Source of the DNA: Thermoanaerobaculia bacterium
Lineage (GTDB): Bacteria; Acidobacteriota; Thermoanaerobaculia; Multivoradales; Multivoraceae
DNA length: 64,000 bases
Reading direction: 5' to 3'
Assembly: GCA_022826745.1 (NCBI GenBank)
Contig: JAJDUI010000006.1
Span: 246,200-310,199 of the forward strand
This document shows, piece by piece, positions 40,565 to 48,449 of the stretch. Under the pieces are notes generated by a model. That model did no database searches. It worked only from the letters and a program-made list of their open reading frames with translations, and was not told the origin of the DNA. The position numbers and the translations under genes are program-made. Within the stretch, counting starts at the first letter, position 1, and each line of letters begins with the position of its first letter.

Positions 40565-41071
40565 ATGAGAGTCTCGGCGATTCTGGCCGCGGCGACGAAC
40601 GGCGTGATCGGCCTCGAGGGTCAACTGCCCTGGCGGCTCAGGACCGACGTGCGCCGCTTCAAGCGGCTGACCACGGGCCACCACGTGGTGATGGGGCGGC
40701 GCACCTGGGAGGAGATCGGCTGCCGGCCGCTGCCGGGCAGGACGTGCGTCGTGCTGAGCAGGCGGGCCGGGTTCGAGGCTCCCGGAGCCGGCGTGCAGCG
40801 CTCGCTCGAAGCGGCGATCGAGGCGGCCCGCCGGGCCGGCGAAGAGGAGCTGTTCGTGATCGGCGGCGCCGGGCTGTTCAGCGCGGCGTTCGGCTTGGCG
40901 GACCGCGTGTACCTGACCCGTGTACTGGCCGAGGTCGAAGGCGACACGGCCGTCGATCTGTCTCCGCTCGACGGCTGGCGGCTGGAGAGGTCGGAGGATG
41001 TGCCGGCCGGCCCCGAAGATGACCATCCCACCCGCTTCGAGGTCCTGGCGGCGCCGCCGGACGGCCGGTGA
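40565..41071 (+). CDS. folA: Dihydrofolate reductase (FolA)
   Basis: The 168-residue enzyme reduces dihydrofolate with NADPH. It shows AAATNGVIGLEGQLPWRLRTD (Trp in LPW), VVMGRRTWEEIG and the NADPH-binding VIGGAGLF. The stop overlaps the GTG of queG (GTGA). With thyA upstream it forms a coupled operon for thymidylate and folate turnover. Confidence 0.95.
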   Translation: MRVSAILAAATNGVIGLEGQLPWRLRTDVRRFKRLTTGHHVVMGRRTWEEIGCRPLPGRTCVVLSRRAGFEAPGAGVQRSLEAAIEAARRAGEEELFVIGGAGLFSAAFGLADRVYLTRVLAEVEGDTAVDLSPLDGWRLERSEDVPAGPEDDHPTRFEVLAAPPDGR

Positions 41072-42171
41072 GCGAGGGACACGCCGACCCGGCGAGCCGC
41101 GCCGACCTGCTGCTCGGCTGGGCGCTCGAAGCGGGATTCGATCGAGCGGGCATAGCCGCGCTGGAGCCGCAGGCCGGAACCGGTTCCGCCTTCCTGCGCC
41201 GGCTGGAACGGGGCCTCTTCGCCTCGATGGCCTGGCTCGGCCGGCGCCCGGGCCGGCGGGTGGTCCCGGCCTCGCTTCTCGACGGCGCCAGGTCGGCGCT
41301 CTGCGTCGCGCTTCACTACCACCCCCTGGAAGGCGAGCCGGAACCGGCGGGTGACCTCTGGCCGCGGGTGGCGCGCTACGCCCGGGGCGACGACTACCAC
41401 GACGTGATGGAGCGTCGTCTGCGACGGCTTGCCTCGCGCATCCGCGAAGCGTTTCCGGGCGCCGGCACTCGTCTCTACGTCGATACGGGGCCCGTGCTGG
41501 AACGGAGCCTGGCGGCGCGGGCCGGCCTCGGCGCCGTCGCCAAGAACACCCAGTTGCTCGATCGCAGCGGCTCCTGGTTCCTGCTGGGTGAACTGTTCCT
41601 GACCCTGGAGCTCGAGCCGAGCGAGCCGCTGGCCGAGGACCTCTGCGGAGACTGCCGGCGGTGCCTCGAGGCCTGCCCGACCGGAGCGCTGCCGGAACCC
41701 TACGTGCTGGACGCGGAGCGGTGCATCAGTTACTGGACGATCGAGCATCGCGGGGAGCTGCCCGAGAGGGCGCGCTCGATGGTCGGTGACTGGGTTTTCG
41801 GCTGCGACATCTGCCAGGAGGTCTGCCCCTGGAACCAGCACCGGGCGGCTCCCGTCGAACGGCAGCGGGCCGGTATCTTCGCGCTTCCGCCAGACCGCGC
41901 CGAACTGGACCTGACCGCCCTCCTGTCGATTTCGGAGGACGACTACCGCCGCCGTTTCCGGCATAGCCCGATGAAGCGTGCGGGCAGGTCGGGCCTGCGG
42001 CGCAACGCGGCCGTGGCGATGGGCAATCGGGCGGATCAGGCCTACGCCGCGCCCCTTGAACGGGCCCGGGAGAGCGGCGATCCGGTTGTCGGCAGCCATG
42101 CGGACTGGTCGCTGGGGCGCCTGGCCGGGGGCAGAGGCAGGGGCCGTAAGTTACGTGAAATCAGGGACTAA
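41068..42171 (+). CDS. queG: Epoxyqueuosine reductase (QueG)
   Basis: The 367-residue enzyme does the last step of queuosine synthesis in tRNA, using cobalamin. Two [4Fe-4S] motifs are intact, CGDCRRCLEACPTGAL and CDICQEVCPWN. The N-terminal part has AGLGAVAKNTQLLDRSGSW, typical of the family. Start GTG at 41068. The C-terminus ends in a basic stretch (GGRGRGRKLREIRD). Confidence 0.95.
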   Translation: MSEGHADPASRADLLLGWALEAGFDRAGIAALEPQAGTGSAFLRRLERGLFASMAWLGRRPGRRVVPASLLDGARSALCVALHYHPLEGEPEPAGDLWPRVARYARGDDYHDVMERRLRRLASRIREAFPGAGTRLYVDTGPVLERSLAARAGLGAVAKNTQLLDRSGSWFLLGELFLTLELEPSEPLAEDLCGDCRRCLEACPTGALPEPYVLDAERCISYWTIEHRGELPERARSMVGDWVFGCDICQEVCPWNQHRAAPVERQRAGIFALPPDRAELDLTALLSISEDDYRRRFRHSPMKRAGRSGLRRNAAVAMGNRADQAYAAPLERARESGDPVVGSHADWSLGRLAGGRGRGRKLREIRD

Positions 42172-42191
42172 GCACGGTCGAATCGAGCCAG

Positions 42192-42206
42192 TTGGAGAAC
42201 CTCCAA
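42192..42206. promoter_or_regulatory. Small inverted repeat upstream of the rpsA promoter
   Basis: TTGGAG, loop AAC, CTCCAA give a 6-bp inverted repeat that ends four bases before the -35 box of rpsA. It could be an operator or part of a terminator for queG; no T-tract follows. Confidence 0.3.
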
Positions 42207-42210
42207 ACGG

Positions 42211-42239
42211 TTGACCAGGTAGTGCCGCGTCCCTATACT
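42211..42239 (+). promoter_or_regulatory. rpsA: Near-consensus sigma70 promoter of rpsA
   Basis: TTGACC (42211-42216) and TATACT (42234-42239) are separated by exactly 17 bases; five of six positions match in each box. It is the best promoter in the window. The start site should be near 42246, leaving a leader of about 135 bases before the rpsA ATG. Confidence 0.7.
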
Positions 42240-42379
42240 TGTTCGTCTGACCCCGGCGCCGGTTCGTCCCTGGGCGACTGCCTGTGGTGGCTCGTCCCGG
42301 GGCACGACTGTCGCCATCCAAAGCACCTTGAAACGCCTACCGCCGCCGTCGAGACACTGCGGCGAGAACACAGGAACCC

Positions 42380-44386
42380 ATGGAACCCACTGAAGAACAC
42401 ACGACCGAGGCGCTTCCCCTGGAAGCGCCCTCCGCGGACCCGCTTCCCCCGGAAGCGCAGGCACAGGATGGGGACAACCTGTCCTACGAACAGCTCGTCG
42501 AGATGTACGACGACAGCATGCGGCATCTCAACGAAGGCGAGATCGTCGCGGGAACGGTGATTGCGATCACAGCCAACGACGTCGTCGTCGATGTCGGCTA
42601 CAAGTCCGAGGGACTGGTGCCGATTCACGAGTTCACGTCTCGGGACGGCAAGCTCCAGATCAGCGTCGGCGACGAAGTCGAGGTCCTGCTCGAGCAGACG
42701 GAAGGCGCGGACGGGCATGTGATGCTCTCGAAGGTCAAGGCCGAGCGCATGCGCATCTGGGCCCAGGTCGAGACGAGCTTCAAGGAAGGCAAGGTGATCA
42801 AGGGCCGTGTGATCGACCGGATCAAGGGAGGGCTGACGGTCGACGTCGGTCTGCGTGCCTTCCTGCCGGGTTCCCTGGTCGACATCAAGCCGGTCAAGTA
42901 CCTCGAGTCGTTCAAGGGGGAGGAACTCGAGTTCAAGGTGATCAGCCTGGACCGTCGCCGCAACAACATCGTGCTGTCGCGCCGCGCGGTGCTCGAGAAG
43001 GAGTACGCCAAGAAGAAGGCCGAGACCCTGACGAAGTTGAAGGAGGGTGTGCGGCTCCCGGGCGTGGTCAAGAACATCACCGACTACGGCGTGTTCGTGG
43101 ACCTGGGCGGTATCGACGGTCTGCTCCACATCACGGACATTTCCTGGGGCCGTGTGAACCATCCTTCGGAACATTTCGCCGTGGGCGACGAGGTCGACGT
43201 CGTCGTTCTGCGCTTCGATCCCGAGACGGAGCGCGTCTCGCTCGGATTCAAGCAGACAACCGAGGATCCCTGGACCCTGGTCGACAAGAAGTACCCCCTG
43301 GGTTCACGGGTGCGGGGCCGGGTCGTCAGCCTGGTCGACTACGGCGCCTTCGTCGAACTCGAGGAGGGTGTCGAAGGCCTGGTCCATGTGAGCGAGATGT
43401 CGTGGACGAAGAAGGTCGTGCCGCCGTCGAAGATCGTCAGCGTCGGTCAGGAAGTCGACGCGATCGTGTCGGAACTCGACATGAGTCAGCGCCGGATCAG
43501 TCTGTCCCTGCGTCAGGTCGAGTCGAATCCCTGGGAGGACCTGGCAGCCCGCTTCCCGGTCGGCACGATCGTCGAGGGCCGCGTCAGGAACCTGACCGAG
43601 TTCGGCGCATTCGTGGAGATCACGGAGGAGATCGACGGGCTGGTCCACGTTTCGGACATGAGCTGGACGAAGCGGGTCAAGCATCCGAGCGAAGTCCTCG
43701 CGAAGGGCGACGCCGTCCGGGCCCGGATCACGAACATCGACGTCACGGGCCAGCGCGTGTCCCTCTCGATCAAGGACTTCCTGCCGAACGAGTGGCAGGA
43801 CTTCGTGGATGGCCACAGCGTCGGCGACGACATCGTCGGCAGAGTGGTCAACGTGACCGACTTCGGGCTCTTCATCGACGTCTACGACGGGCTGGAAGGG
43901 CTGGCCCACGTCAGCGAAGTGGATGTTCCGGGCGGCAAGCTCGAGGACCACTACCGGATCGGTGAGTTCGTCCGTGCGCGCATCCTGCGTATCGAGGACG
44001 AGGACAAGAAGGTCGGGCTGACGTTGCGCGGCGTGACCGAGCTGAGCGACGAAGAGGCCGACGAGCTGTCCGCGGAACGGGAACGGAAGCTGGCCGCGGC
44101 TCGTGCCGCGGCGGCCGCGGCGGAGGAAGAGGCGGAGGAAGACGCCGAGGAGGAGGATGCCGCCGGCGAGGCTGAGGCATCCGAGGCGGAAGAGCCGGCG
44201 GAAGCGGCCATGGAAGACGGTGCCGAGGACGTCGCGGAGATGAGCGCGGCCTCTGCGGAGGCCGTTGAGGCTGAAGAGGCCGACGAGGCGGCCGACGAGG
44301 CCGTGCCCGACGAGGCCGAGCCCGAGCCCGAGCCCGAGGCCGTTGCCGAAGAGAATCCGTCAGACGAGGAGTCGGAGGGGAGCTAG
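42380..44386 (+). CDS. rpsA: 30S ribosomal protein S1
   Basis: The 668-residue protein has six S1 (OB-fold) repeats, at about residues 52-120, 137-205, 220-290, 307-376, 393-462 and 480-548. The repeats start with motifs such as GEIVAGTVIAITANDVVVDVG and GTIVEGRVRNLTEFGAFVEI. It brings mRNA to the 30S subunit. A long acidic tail (~560-668, Glu/Ala-rich, ending DEESEGS) is an added region of low complexity; E. coli S1 has 557 residues. AGGAA lies four bases before the ATG. It is the first gene of a long run on one strand. Confidence 0.96.
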   Translation: MEPTEEHTTEALPLEAPSADPLPPEAQAQDGDNLSYEQLVEMYDDSMRHLNEGEIVAGTVIAITANDVVVDVGYKSEGLVPIHEFTSRDGKLQISVGDEVEVLLEQTEGADGHVMLSKVKAERMRIWAQVETSFKEGKVIKGRVIDRIKGGLTVDVGLRAFLPGSLVDIKPVKYLESFKGEELEFKVISLDRRRNNIVLSRRAVLEKEYAKKKAETLTKLKEGVRLPGVVKNITDYGVFVDLGGIDGLLHITDISWGRVNHPSEHFAVGDEVDVVVLRFDPETERVSLGFKQTTEDPWTLVDKKYPLGSRVRGRVVSLVDYGAFVELEEGVEGLVHVSEMSWTKKVVPPSKIVSVGQEVDAIVSELDMSQRRISLSLRQVESNPWEDLAARFPVGTIVEGRVRNLTEFGAFVEITEEIDGLVHVSDMSWTKRVKHPSEVLAKGDAVRARITNIDVTGQRVSLSIKDFLPNEWQDFVDGHSVGDDIVGRVVNVTDFGLFIDVYDGLEGLAHVSEVDVPGGKLEDHYRIGEFVRARILRIEDEDKKVGLTLRGVTELSDEEADELSAERERKLAAARAAAAAAEEEAEEDAEEEDAAGEAEASEAEEPAEAAMEDGAEDVAEMSAASAEAVEAEEADEAADEAVPDEAEPEPEPEAVAEENPSDEESEGS

Positions 44387-44416
44387 TACCTGCTGGACCT
44401 GTGGGAGGAGCCGAGA

Positions 44417-44740
44417 ATGAAAGACGCGATCCAGTTCCCTTCCGACATCCGCCACGGCGTGACGAAGGCCCAGCTGGTCGAGGAGGTTGCCCGTAGCGCC
44501 AACCTCACCAAGAAGGACGCCGAGGTCATCGTCAGCACGGTCTTCGAGAGCATCGTCGACTCCCTGAAGGACGGCGACAAGATCGAGCTTCGCGGATTCG
44601 GGAGCTTCCGCATTCGGGAACGGGGTTCCCGGATCGGCCGGAATCCCAAGACCGGCGCCCGCGTCGACGTTCCGTCCAAGAAGATCCCCTACTTCAAGCC
44701 CGGCAAGGAACTCAGGGAACGTCTCAACTCCGACGAGTAG
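44417..44740 (+). CDS. HU/IHF-family DNA-bending protein
   Basis: The 107-residue protein is a histone-like DNA-bending protein. It has the core VTKAQLVEEVARSANLTKKDAEVIV, the dimer strand FGSFRIRERGSRIGRNPKTG, and the arm region VPSKKIPYFKPGKELRERL. It has 12-14 extra N-terminal residues before the normal start. The Pro at the arm tip (NPKTG-region) is kept. It resembles IHF beta more than HU. GGGAGGAG lies upstream of the ATG. It sits right after rpsA, a known neighbour order (rpsA-ihfB). Confidence 0.93.
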   Translation: MKDAIQFPSDIRHGVTKAQLVEEVARSANLTKKDAEVIVSTVFESIVDSLKDGDKIELRGFGSFRIRERGSRIGRNPKTGARVDVPSKKIPYFKPGKELRERLNSDE

Positions 44741-44774
44741 GTCCGCCCGGGGCTGAGAGCAGCAGCCAGGTCCC

Positions 44775-45215
44775 GTGGCCGAGCCCGCCGCCGCGCAACG
44801 CATGACGACGACTCCGCCTTCTGCCGGCTCCCCCCCGCAACCTCAGGGACTCGTTCGACAGATCGTGGTCGCGGTCGCGGCCTGGGCCGTGCCCGGGTCC
44901 GGTCACCTGTTGCTGAGGAAACCCCGCCGGGCCGCCGTCGTCTGCGGCGTGGTCCTGTTCTCCTTCCTGTTCGGGTGCTGGCTGCGTGGCCATCTCTACG
45001 TCGTCATTCCTGAGCAACCGCTCAGTCGTCTGGCGACGCTCAGCTCGATGGGCGCCGGAGGTCCCTACTTGCTCGCCCGCTACTGGGTGGAGTACGAAGG
45101 CGACATCCTCTCTTCGACGTTCGAGTACGGCAAGGCATTCCTGCTCACCGCCGGTCTTCTGAATCTGCTCGCCGTACTCGACGCCTGGGACATCGCCAGC
45201 GGTTCGAAGGACTGA
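44775..45215 (+). CDS. DUF6677-like membrane protein
   Basis: The 146-residue protein has a Pro-rich N-terminus. Three hydrophobic segments follow: QIVVAVAAWAVPGSGHLLL, AAVVCGVVLFSFLFGCWL and ALL-type LTAGLLNLLAVLDAWDIA. The PGSGHLLLRKPRRA motif is typical of a small family I recall as DUF6677. Function unknown. I use the GTG at 44775; the ATG at 44802 is an alternative start. Next gene four bases after the stop. Confidence 0.65.
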   Translation: MAEPAAAQRMTTTPPSAGSPPQPQGLVRQIVVAVAAWAVPGSGHLLLRKPRRAAVVCGVVLFSFLFGCWLRGHLYVVIPEQPLSRLATLSSMGAGGPYLLARYWVEYEGDILSSTFEYGKAFLLTAGLLNLLAVLDAWDIASGSKD

Positions 45216-45219
45216 TCCG

Positions 45220-45417
45220 GTGCTGACCAGTCACTTTGCCCTGATGGTGATCTACGCTCTGCAGGTCAGCCTCTTCTTTGCCGTGCTCTGGCGGCGGCGA
45301 TTCAGGGACAGGGCGCGGCTCTGCCTGCAGATGATGATCGGCATGGTCGGCGGGGGGCTGGTGCTCGCCTGGCTGATGTTCCCGTTTCCATGGTCGCCGC
45401 CAACGCCGATTCCCTGA
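45220..45417 (+). CDS. Small two-helix membrane protein
   Basis: The 65-residue protein has two hydrophobic segments (FALMVIYALQVSLFFAVLW and MMIGMVGGGLVLAWLMFPF). No known family. Start GTG at 45220. It overlaps the lpxB start by 28 bases, which would couple the two. The location suggests a role in the envelope. Confidence 0.6.
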   Translation: MLTSHFALMVIYALQVSLFFAVLWRRRFRDRARLCLQMMIGMVGGGLVLAWLMFPFPWSPPTPIP

Positions 45418-46592
45418 GCGTTCTGATCTCCGCCGGGGAGGCGTCGGGCGACCGTCATGCCGCGGGCCTCATGGAGGCGGTGGCCCGTCTGGCCGGAGAC
45501 CGAAGGCGAATCCGCTTCTTCGGACTCGGTGGCGACGCGATGGCGGCGGCCGGCCTGGAGCCGGTCGCGCACAGCGACGAGGTCGCGGTCGTCGGCATCG
45601 CCGAGGTCGCCCGCGAGCTGCCGCGCATCCGCCGCGCGTTCCGCAAGCTGTTGCTGGCTACCGAGTCGCGCCGGCCCAGCCTGGCCGTGCTGGTCGATTT
45701 CCCCGACTTCAACCTGAGGTTGGCCCGTCGCCTGCGCCGCCGTGGCATACCGGTTCTGTACTACGTGTCACCCCAGGTGTGGGCATGGCGGCGGCGGCGC
45801 GTACGGACGATCGCGCGCCTCGTCGACCGGATGCTCGTGCTCTTTCCGTTCGAGGTCGAGGCGTACCGGGGGCATGACCTCCACGTGGATCACGTGGGGC
45901 ACCCTCTGGTCGACGACGTACCGGAGCTCGAGTCGGCATGGGACCGCCAGGAAGGCGTGCCGGAGCGGCCGGTGCTCGCGCTCCTTCCGGGTTCGCGAAA
46001 CAGCGAGGTTCGGAGAATCCTGCCGCCCATGCTGCGCGCGGCCGCGGCGCTGGTCGGGACGGCGGAACCCGCCGGCCTGGTCCGTCTGATTCTGGCGCCC
46101 ACGGTCGATCCGGAGCTGGTCCGCCGGCTGATCGCCAGCGGGCCGCTGAACGGCGACGAACTGGACCTTGTGCGCGCCGACCGGTTCGCCGCGGTCGCCG
46201 GTTCCCACTTCGCGTTCTGCGCCTCCGGAACGGCCACTCTCGAGGTCGGGCTTCTCGGAACGCCGATGATCGTGGTCTACCGTGTGTCCCCGCTGACCTA
46301 CGCGGTCGGCCGACTCCTGGTCGACCTGCCGTTCGTCAGCCTGGTGAACCTGGTGCTCGGCCGCCAGGTCGTGCCCGAGTTGCTGCAGGCGGAGGCGGAT
46401 CACGAACGGATGGCCGCCGCGGCGTCCAGGCTGCTGAGTCGTCGAAACCGCGTCGATGCCATGCGCGCGGCGCTGGCCGAACTGAGGCCGGCCCTGGGCG
46501 AGTCCGGAGCGAGCGAGCGAGCGGCCGGCTGCCTGCTCGACGAACTGGGTTTCCCGGAAGTCGGCCGATCGCCGGGAACGGTGAAGGAGTGA
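45390..46592 (+). CDS. lpxB: Lipid-A-disaccharide synthase (LpxB)
   Basis: The 400-residue GT19 enzyme joins UDP-diacylglucosamine and lipid X in lipid A synthesis. Signature motifs are SAGEASGDRHAAGL, YYVSPQVWAWRRRR, LLPGSRNSEVRR and FCASGTATLEVGLLGTPM. Its presence shows an outer membrane with LPS. lpxA, lpxC and lpxD are not in the window. Start ATG at 45390, inside the previous small gene. Confidence 0.95.
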   Translation: MVAANADSLSVLISAGEASGDRHAAGLMEAVARLAGDRRRIRFFGLGGDAMAAAGLEPVAHSDEVAVVGIAEVARELPRIRRAFRKLLLATESRRPSLAVLVDFPDFNLRLARRLRRRGIPVLYYVSPQVWAWRRRRVRTIARLVDRMLVLFPFEVEAYRGHDLHVDHVGHPLVDDVPELESAWDRQEGVPERPVLALLPGSRNSEVRRILPPMLRAAAALVGTAEPAGLVRLILAPTVDPELVRRLIASGPLNGDELDLVRADRFAAVAGSHFAFCASGTATLEVGLLGTPMIVVYRVSPLTYAVGRLLVDLPFVSLVNLVLGRQVVPELLQAEADHERMAAAASRLLSRRNRVDAMRAALAELRPALGESGASERAAGCLLDELGFPEVGRSPGTVKE

Positions 46593-46599
46593 TCCGGCG

Positions 46600-47478
46600 G
46601 TGAGGAGCATGACCGGCTACGGTGAGGCGACGGCAACCGTCCGCCGCCATCGGGTGACCGTCACGGCGCGGTCCGTGAACCACCGCAACCTGGATGTCGT
46701 CGTCCGGGTGCGGAGCCCGTTCAGGACCCTCGAGCCGGAACTGCGGAGCGCGGTCGCCGCGGAGGTCCGGCGTGGTCGGGTGGAGATCGGGGTCGATATC
46801 GAGTCGACGGGGGACGCGACCGACTTCGACGAGACGGACGCGGCCGTGGAACGGCTGCAGCAGACCGTGCGGCGCTGGCGCCGACGGGGAATCGTCACCT
46901 CGAGGTTGAGCGCCGGGGAGCTCCTCTCCGCGGTCCGGGCACTCCGGGCCGAATCCGGAGTCGCCGCGGCCGGTCCGGAAGAACGAGCGCTGGTGATGGA
47001 AACGTGCCGGCACGCGATCGCGTCTCTGGTGGTCGAACGGGAACGGGAAGGGCAGGTGCTGGCCGACTCGCTGAACGGGCATCTGGCCTCGCTGCGCGCC
47101 TGCGTCGGCGCTCTGGCGTCGCGCCGGAGCGAGGTCATCGGACAGGCGACCGGAGAACTCGAGCGCCGGATCGGTGAGCTGCTGGGAGTCGGCGACAGGC
47201 TCGACCCGGCTCGCCTGGTGCAGGAGGTCGCTCTGCTGGTGGAGCGCAGCGACACTTCCGAGGAGCTGGAGCGCCTCGATGGCCATCTGGAGGGCTTCGA
47301 AGCGGCGATGAAGGAGGGGGACGCGGTCGGGAGGAGGCTCGTCTTTCTGAGCCAGGAGATTCTCCGCGAACTGAACACGGTCGGCTCGAAGTGCCGGGAT
47401 CTCGAGATGCAGCGAGGCGTGGTCGAAGGTAAGGTGCTGTGCGAGCAGTTGCGCGAACAGGCGCAGAACGTCGAATGA
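46600..47478 (+). CDS. YicC-family endoribonuclease
   Basis: The 292-residue protein begins RSMTGYGEATATVRRHR and ends with the DUF1732 signature (KCRDLEMQRGVVEGKVLCEQLREQAQNVE; key part LREQAQNVE). The family (YicC/YloC) is an RNase with roles in stress. Start GTG at 46600. It lies 10 bases before gmk, the common yicC-gmk-rpoZ order. Confidence 0.92.
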   Translation: MRSMTGYGEATATVRRHRVTVTARSVNHRNLDVVVRVRSPFRTLEPELRSAVAAEVRRGRVEIGVDIESTGDATDFDETDAAVERLQQTVRRWRRRGIVTSRLSAGELLSAVRALRAESGVAAAGPEERALVMETCRHAIASLVVEREREGQVLADSLNGHLASLRACVGALASRRSEVIGQATGELERRIGELLGVGDRLDPARLVQEVALLVERSDTSEELERLDGHLEGFEAAMKEGDAVGRRLVFLSQEILRELNTVGSKCRDLEMQRGVVEGKVLCEQLREQAQNVE

Positions 47479-47488
47479 CTGCGGGCGA

Positions 47489-48187
47489 ATGAAGGGCGTG
47501 GACAGAGAACCGGACGACGGGGAGAAGCCGGTCGTGCCCAGGGGGGAGTTGTTCATTCTCTCGGCACCGTCGGGCGCCGGCAAGACCACCCTGGTCCACC
47601 ACGCCATGAAGCTCATCGACGGTGTCGAGTTCTCGATCAGCCACACGACCCGCCGGCCCCGGGAGAACGAGCGGGACGGGGACGACTACCACTTCGTCGA
47701 TCGGACGACGTTCGACCGGATGGTGGCCGACGGCCGGTTCCTGGAGTGGGCGGAGGTTCACGGCAATCGCTACGGCACGGCGGTGGACGAGGTACTGCCG
47801 CGCGTCGAGCGAGGAGTCGACGTCCTCCTCGACATCGACGTGCAGGGCGCGAAGCAGGTGATGTCGCTGCCGGGTCGCGCCGCGGACGCGCTCCGGACGG
47901 CGGTCTGGGGAATCTTCGTCATGCCGCCCAGCTACGATGCGCTCGTGTCCCGGCTGCGGGGGCGGGACCTGGACGACGCGCCCGAGATCGCGCAGCGTCT
48001 GGCCGGTTCGCTGGCCGAGGTGGACCGGGTCCGGGACTACGACTATGTTATTGTGAATGATCGCGCTGAGGCCGCCAGCAGGATCCTGGCGGCCATCATT
48101 CTCGAGAAACGACAGCGAAGGGGGCGGATGCGAGAACGCGTCAACCGCGTTCTCGCGGACTTTCATGCACATGGAACGTATTCCTGA
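47489..48187 (+). CDS. gmk: Guanylate kinase
   Basis: The 232-residue enzyme makes GDP from GMP. It has P-loop FILSAPSGAGKTTL, SHTTRRPRENERDGDDYHFVD and DVLLDIDVQGAKQV. The 16 N-terminal residues before PRGELFILSAPSG are extra. Its 3' end overlaps rpoZ. Confidence 0.95.
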   Translation: MKGVDREPDDGEKPVVPRGELFILSAPSGAGKTTLVHHAMKLIDGVEFSISHTTRRPRENERDGDDYHFVDRTTFDRMVADGRFLEWAEVHGNRYGTAVDEVLPRVERGVDVLLDIDVQGAKQVMSLPGRAADALRTAVWGIFVMPPSYDALVSRLRGRDLDDAPEIAQRLAGSLAEVDRVRDYDYVIVNDRAEAASRILAAIILEKRQRRGRMRERVNRVLADFHAHGTYS

Positions 48188-48437
48188 GAAGATCGACAGC
48201 AAGTTCCGGTACGTGCTCCTGGCCGCGCGGCGAGCCGAGCAACTGATCCGGGGGGCTCCGGAACGGATGCAGCGGGAAAGCCCGAAGTTCGCCCGGCATG
48301 CGATGAAGGAGATCGCGAACGAGCTCGTTGACTGGGACTACGGCGAGGCGCCCGAATCCGCGGACGCGGACGGCACTGACGAGGATGGAGCGGACGCGGA
48401 GAACGGCGGTCTGAGTCCCCCCAGCACCGTCAACTAG
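48171..48437 (+). CDS. rpoZ: RNA polymerase omega subunit
   Basis: The 88-residue protein shows SKFRYVLLAARRAEQLIRGA and KFARHAMKEIANELVDWDY, the core of omega, which helps assemble RNA polymerase. An acidic Asp/Glu tail follows. The ATG at 48171 (MERIPEKI) is chosen; an ATG two codons earlier (48165) is also possible. It starts inside gmk in a different frame, overlapping by 17 bases. Confidence 0.88.
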   Translation: MERIPEKIDSKFRYVLLAARRAEQLIRGAPERMQRESPKFARHAMKEIANELVDWDYGEAPESADADGTDEDGADAENGGLSPPSTVN

Positions 48438-48449
48438 GGACCGTCCCGC

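Noticed and set aside
42192..42206. Intrinsic terminator for queG
   Set aside because: Stem of 6 bp with 3-nt loop and no T-tract is too weak; kept only as an inverted repeat.
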